Shown here piece after piece: positions 6,562-9,388 of a stretch of 9,388 nucleotides of DNA (its first letter is position 1; the number at the start of each line of letters is the position of its first letter). This DNA is from Methylotenera sp. (GTDB taxonomy: Bacteria > Pseudomonadota > Gammaproteobacteria > Burkholderiales > Methylophilaceae): NCBI GenBank assembly GCA_027310735.1, contig DAIDAH010000107.1, forward strand, positions 1-9,388. Reading direction: 5' to 3'. The notes under the pieces were generated by a model, which ran no database searches, had not been told where the DNA came from, and was given only the letters and a program-made list of their open reading frames with translations. A program made the translations under genes and the position numbers.

Positions 6562-8205
6562 ATGGCAGCAAAAGACGTAAGATTCGGTGACGAAGTTCGC
6601 CAAAAAATGACAAACGGCGTGAATGTTCTCGCTAACGCAGTTAAAGTAACTTTAGGTCCTAAAGGCCGCAATGTAGTGTTAGAGCGTTCATTCGGCGCAC
6701 CTACTATCACTAAAGATGGCGTGTCAGTAGCTAAAGAAATCGAATTAAAAGACAAATTCGAAAACATGGGCGCACAAATGGTGAAAGAAGTCGCTTCAAA
6801 AACTTCTGACATCGCTGGTGACGGTACAACAACAGCTACAGTGTTAGCACAAGCAATCATCCGTGAAGGCATGAAATCTGTTGCTGCTGGTATGAACCCA
6901 ATGGATTTGAAACGCGGTATTGATAAAGCAGTTGCTGCAGCTATTGCTGACTTAAAAGCACAATCAAAACCATGTACTACAAGCAAAGAAATCGCTCAAG
7001 TGGGCTCTATTTCAGCTAACTCTGACGCTTCTATCGGCCAAATCATTGCTGATGCAATGGACAAAGTAGGTAAAGAAGGCGTGATTACTGTTGAAGACGG
7101 TTCAGGCTTAGAAAGCGAATTAGACGTAGTTGAAGGCATGCAGTTTGACCGTGGCTACTTGTCACCATACTTCATCAACAATCAAGAACGTCAAATTGCA
7201 TTGTTAGACAACCCATTCGTGTTATTGCACGACAAAAAAATCTCAAACATCCGTGACTTGTTGCCAACTTTAGAGCAAGTAGCTAAATCTGGCCGTCCAT
7301 TGTTGATCATCGCTGAAGACGTTGATGGCGAAGCATTGGCAACATTGGTTGTGAACAACATCCGCGGCATCTTGAAAACAACAGCAGTTAAAGCACCTGG
7401 TTTCGGTGACCGTCGTAAAGCCATGTTGGAAGACATCGCTATCTTGACTGGCGGTACTGTGATTGCTGAAGAAGTTGGCTTGAAACTTGAAAACGTAACG
7501 CTTGAGAACTTAGGTCAAGCTAAACGTATTGAAGTGGGTAAAGAAAACACAATCATCATTGATGGTGCTGGTGTTGAAGCGAACATCAAATCACGCATTA
7601 CACAAATCAAAACTCAAATCGAAGAAGCGACTAGCGACTATGACCGTGAAAAATTGCAAGAACGCGTGGCTAAATTAGCTGGCGGTGTTGCAGTAATCAA
7701 GGTTGGCGCAACAACTGAAATAGAAATGAAAGAGAAAAAAGCCCGCGTTGAAGATGCATTACACGCAACACGTGCAGCAGTTGAAGAGGGTATTGTTGCT
7801 GGCGGCGGCGTTGCATTGATTCGTGCACGTAAAGCAATCGCTCTAGTTAAAGGCGACAACCATGACCAAGATGCAGGCGTGAAAATTGTATTGCGCGCTG
7901 TTGAAGAGCCATTACGCCAAATCGTACAGAACGCTGGCGTTGAACCATCAGTGGTTGTGAACAACGTAGAAGCTGGCTCTGGCAACTATGGCTACAATGC
8001 TGCTAACGAAACATACGGTGACATGGTAGAAATGGGTGTTCTTGACCCAACTAAAGTAACACGTTCTGCATTGCAAAATGCGGCTTCAGTAGCTGGCTTA
8101 ATGTTGACAACTGACTGCATGGTTGCTGAACTGCCTAAAGAAGACGGCCCAGCAATGGGTGGTGGTGATATGGGTGGTATGGGCGGCATGGGCGGTATGA
8201 TGTAA
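6562..8205 (+). CDS. groEL: Chaperonin GroEL (Hsp60)
   Basis: A 547-residue protein, one short of E. coli GroEL, forming the double-ring ATP-driven folding chamber. It begins MAAKDVRFGDEVRQKM. ATP-site residues are in place: TLGPKGRNV (30-38), Asp52 in TKDGVSVAKEIEL, Asp87 in GDGTTTATVL, and the Asp of the VEDALHATRA segment equivalent to E. coli D398. The chaperonin signature AAVEEGIVAGGG follows it. The C-terminus is the typical flexible Gly-Met tail (GGDMGGMGGMGGMM). AGGAG (6550-6554) stands seven bases before the ATG. The operon ends in a hairpin and a strong intrinsic terminator. This is the classical type paired with groES; only one copy is visible here, so whether the genome has further groEL genes cannot be told. 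Confidence 0.99.
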   Translation: MAAKDVRFGDEVRQKMTNGVNVLANAVKVTLGPKGRNVVLERSFGAPTITKDGVSVAKEIELKDKFENMGAQMVKEVASKTSDIAGDGTTTATVLAQAIIREGMKSVAAGMNPMDLKRGIDKAVAAAIADLKAQSKPCTTSKEIAQVGSISANSDASIGQIIADAMDKVGKEGVITVEDGSGLESELDVVEGMQFDRGYLSPYFINNQERQIALLDNPFVLLHDKKISNIRDLLPTLEQVAKSGRPLLIIAEDVDGEALATLVVNNIRGILKTTAVKAPGFGDRRKAMLEDIAILTGGTVIAEEVGLKLENVTLENLGQAKRIEVGKENTIIIDGAGVEANIKSRITQIKTQIEEATSDYDREKLQERVAKLAGGVAVIKVGATTEIEMKEKKARVEDALHATRAAVEEGIVAGGGVALIRARKAIALVKGDNHDQDAGVKIVLRAVEEPLRQIVQNAGVEPSVVVNNVEAGSGNYGYNAANETYGDMVEMGVLDPTKVTRSALQNAASVAGLMLTTDCMVAELPKEDGPAMGGGDMGGMGGMGGMM

Positions 8206-8233
8206 TTTTTTGCATCAATCAGTTCAGTGATAC

Positions 8234-8283
8234 GGCGTTGCCTATCCTAGCCATACTAATTGTATTGCCTACGGATAGGCGCC
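8234..8283 (+). other. Large imperfect hairpin downstream of groEL
   Basis: GCCTATCC (8240-8247) pairs perfectly with GGATAGGC (8273-8280). Inside, ATAC (8253-8256) pairs with GTAT (8262-8265), with flanking GC/GC pairs (8250-8251 with 8267-8268). Outside, GGC (8234-8236) can pair with GCC (8281-8283) past a three-base bulge. It lies about 30 bases after the groEL stop. No T-run follows, so it is not a classical terminator; it may protect the groESL mRNA 3' end or be a repeat remnant. Confidence 0.55.
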
Positions 8284-8332
8284 TTGTCTCACTTTCCTGC
8301 TTAACGCAAAACGTATTAATCAGGTATTTAAA

Positions 8333-8364
8333 AAAACAAAACCCGCTTCGGCGGGTTTTGTTTT
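8333..8364 (+). terminator. Intrinsic terminator of groESL with UUCG loop
   Basis: A perfect 14-bp stem, AAACAAAACCCGC-type left arm 8333-8346 and right arm 8351-8364, closes a C(UUCG)G tetraloop at 8347-8350, an extra-stable loop. The right arm itself carries the T-rich tract TTTTGTTTT. The stem is A-rich on one side and T-rich on the other, so it could also work on the minus strand. Confidence 0.93.
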
Positions 8365-8393
8365 ATCTAAGTGTGATATTTAAATGTAAAGAG

Positions 8394-8424
8394 GGCAACT
8401 GGTTGCCGACACGTTAAATATAAT
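8394..8424 (+). promoter_or_regulatory. Putative promoter with palindromic operator for the nuclease-helicase gene
   Basis: TATAAT at 8419-8424 is a perfect sigma-70 -10 box, about 50 bases before the GTG start. No good -35 stands at the right distance; where it should be (about 8396-8401) lies a 14-base palindrome, GGCAAC-TG-GTTGCC (8394-8407). A palindrome over a poor -35 suggests control by a dimeric regulator, an activator or a repressor. The half-site GTTGCC recurs at 8445-8450, between promoter and gene. Functional assignment is inference. Confidence 0.45.
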
Positions 8425-8474
8425 GTACAAACATTAATAGAGACGTTGCCTTTGGTTTATATAAAAGAATAAAT

Positions 8475-9299
8475 GTGAGAAATATAAATATATTATCTTT
8501 AGTTCAAGCTTACAGCTCCTTGCAAAAAGAAAGCTACGAGAGCTTTTTACACTATCATGGTATAAAACTAAAAAACGAGGAAGTTAAGGATTTAGCATCA
8601 CTGGTGAAAGCTTTATCTGACCAATCAAGTAAAAAAGATATCTTCAATCAGTTTTATGTAGGGTATCTAATACCACAAATAGGCAAAGAATTTGACTTGT
8701 TGCGGTTTGGCAAAGAGTCCATTATTAACATAGAACTTAAGAAAACCTCCACGCCAGCAAAAATACAAAAACAATTAAAACGGAACAAATACTATCTAAG
8801 CTTTATTGAGAAAAAGATACACAACTATTGTTTTCAATCAGACACTGGAGAATTATTTTATCTAAGTGATACCGATGAGTTAAAGAATGCCGACTTTTCA
8901 TACTTAATAAAACTATTAGAAGACCAGAAAATCGAGAATATTTCTAACATTGACATCCTATTCAACCCGTCTAATTACTTAGTATCACCATTTAACTCTA
9001 CTGAGAAATTTATAAAAAACGAATACTTTTTGACGAAGCAACAAGAAACAGTAAAAGTCGAAATACTAAATACTATAGAAAATGAAACAACCGCTAGCTT
9101 TATCTCTGTTACAGGAAGCGCTGGCACTGGAAAAACTTTATTAACGTACGATATTGCTAAAAAACTTAGGCTTGATGGCAAAAAACCGCTAATCATACAT
9201 TGCGGAATATTAAACGATGGGCAACATAATCTAAAAAACGAGCATGGGTGGGACATTACTTCTGACCTGCTCCCCACTTGCACTACCAATCTAAATTGA
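8475..9299 (+). CDS. PD-(D/E)XK nuclease-like / DUF2075 (Schlafen group 3) helicase protein, truncated by an IS
   Basis: The open frame is 274 codons, but only about the first 262 are native; the last 11 (DLLPTCTTNLN) are read from the end of an inserted IS3-type element. Residues 1-60 are mostly helical. Around 62-104 lies a PD-(D/E)XK-like core: IGKEFD74LL, then INIE87LK89, then QKQLKRNKYYL, the D...E-x-K layout of restriction-type nucleases. After a linker (KNEYFLTKQQETVKVEIL near 181-198, a helicase-entry-like segment) comes SFISVTGSAGTGKT with Walker A GSAGTGKT at 214-221, then LIIHCGILNDGQHNL, typical of DUF2075 ATPases. Walker B and all later helicase motifs are missing, so the product should not hydrolyse ATP. 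The start is GTG with a poor ribosome site (AAAAGA); no better in-frame start exists back to the stop at 8421. G+C is about one third, well below groEL, which suggests acquired DNA. A defence role is plausible but unproven. Confidence 0.72.
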   Translation: MRNINILSLVQAYSSLQKESYESFLHYHGIKLKNEEVKDLASLVKALSDQSSKKDIFNQFYVGYLIPQIGKEFDLLRFGKESIINIELKKTSTPAKIQKQLKRNKYYLSFIEKKIHNYCFQSDTGELFYLSDTDELKNADFSYLIKLLEDQKIENISNIDILFNPSNYLVSPFNSTEKFIKNEYFLTKQQETVKVEILNTIENETTASFISVTGSAGTGKTLLTYDIAKKLRLDGKKPLIIHCGILNDGQHNLKNEHGWDITSDLLPTCTTNLN

Positions 9300-9388
9300 A
9301 ATAAAGTCCACTTTTAGGAGTGGAAGAATGAAGAAGAGTAGATACAAAGAAGAACAAATCATTGGTTTTTTGAAGGAAGCAGAAGCAG
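9263..9388 (+). mobile_element. Left end of an IS3-family insertion sequence (IS407-like), runs off the window
   Basis: The disrupted gene's protein similarity stops at about 9262. From 9263 the sequence begins TGACCTGCTCCCC, starting with the TG expected of IS3-family ends and G+C-rich in an A+T-rich setting; 65 bases later an IS3-type orfA starts. The right end, the second inverted repeat and the target duplication lie outside the window. If the element makes four-base duplications, the left copy would be CTTC (9259-9262). The exact boundary is inferred. Confidence 0.75.
9328..9388 (+). CDS. IS3-family transposase OrfA (helix-turn-helix part), 3' partial
   Basis: Twenty codons are visible: MKKSRYKEEQIIGFLKEAEA, the characteristic N-terminus of IS407-group OrfA proteins, which bind the IS ends through a helix-turn-helix and are fused to the OrfB DDE catalytic part by a -1 frameshift. 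AGGAG (9316-9320) lies seven bases before the ATG. The rest of orfA and orfB lie past the right edge, so whether the element is intact is unknown. Confidence 0.9.
   Translation, partial: MKKSRYKEEQIIGFLKEAEA

Noticed and set aside
6330..6986. Minus-strand 218-codon open frame opposite groES and groEL
   Set aside because: It is a shadow of two certain genes whose codon bias leaves the opposite frame open; no family features and no start signals.
8236..8451. Direct repeat CGTTGCCT at 8236-8243 and 8444-8451, possibly ends of an inserted segment
   Set aside because: An eight-base match within a few hundred bases is expected by chance about half the time, and the groESL terminator between them is clearly native to the operon.
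1..9388. CRISPR array, tRNA, rRNA, riboswitch or retron-like RNA
   Set aside because: No spaced direct repeats, cloverleaf ends, rRNA motifs, known riboswitch cores or reverse transcriptase are visible on either strand by reading.

Overview
The window looks like bacterial chromosome from a moderately A+T-rich proteobacterium. My best guess is a betaproteobacterium, possibly a methylotroph of the Methylophilaceae. The guess rests on the groESL control region, where a sigma-32-type heat-shock promoter is directly joined to a CIRCE operator, a pairing typical of betaproteobacteria, and on the general character of the proteins (Tas-like reductase, RlhA-like U32 protein, VF530, YjdM). Species assignment is inference only; there is no rRNA or marker that fixes it.

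Left part (2-5870), ordinary chromosomal genes. An RlhA/YdcP-type U32 'peptidase' (probable 23S rRNA hydroxycytidine synthase) enters from the left edge without its N-terminus. It converges, with a 14-base gap, on a minus-strand membrane diguanylate cyclase with a 7TMR-DISM sensor. Further minus-strand genes follow: a zinc-ribbon YjdM/PhnA-like protein, a two-gene unit of a small acidic unknown protein plus a VF530-family DNA-binding protein, and a Tas-like aldo/keto reductase.

Middle (5871-8364), the heat-shock locus. Between the divergent reductase and groES lies a 195-bp element bounded by perfect 23-bp inverted repeats (5907-5929 and 6079-6101). It ends one base before the -35 box of the groES promoter. 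Then come the sigma-32-like promoter, the CIRCE operator, groES and groEL. A large hairpin and a textbook intrinsic terminator with a UUCG loop (8333-8364) end the operon.

Right part (8365-9388), accessory DNA. G+C falls to about one third in the lines I counted, against about 43-48% to the left. A promoter with a perfect TATAAT and an overlapping 14-bp palindrome precedes a gene joining a PD-(D/E)XK-like nuclease domain to the start of a P-loop ATPase/helicase of the DUF2075 (Schlafen group 3 helicase) type. The gene is cut about 40 residues after its Walker A motif by the left end of an IS3-family element (start near 9263). The last 11 codons of its open frame are IS sequence. The IS orfA begins at 9328 and runs off the window. 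The best candidate for an unusual system is this broken nuclease-helicase gene, plausibly a defence gene; the best structural oddity is the 195-bp inverted-repeat element against the groE promoter.
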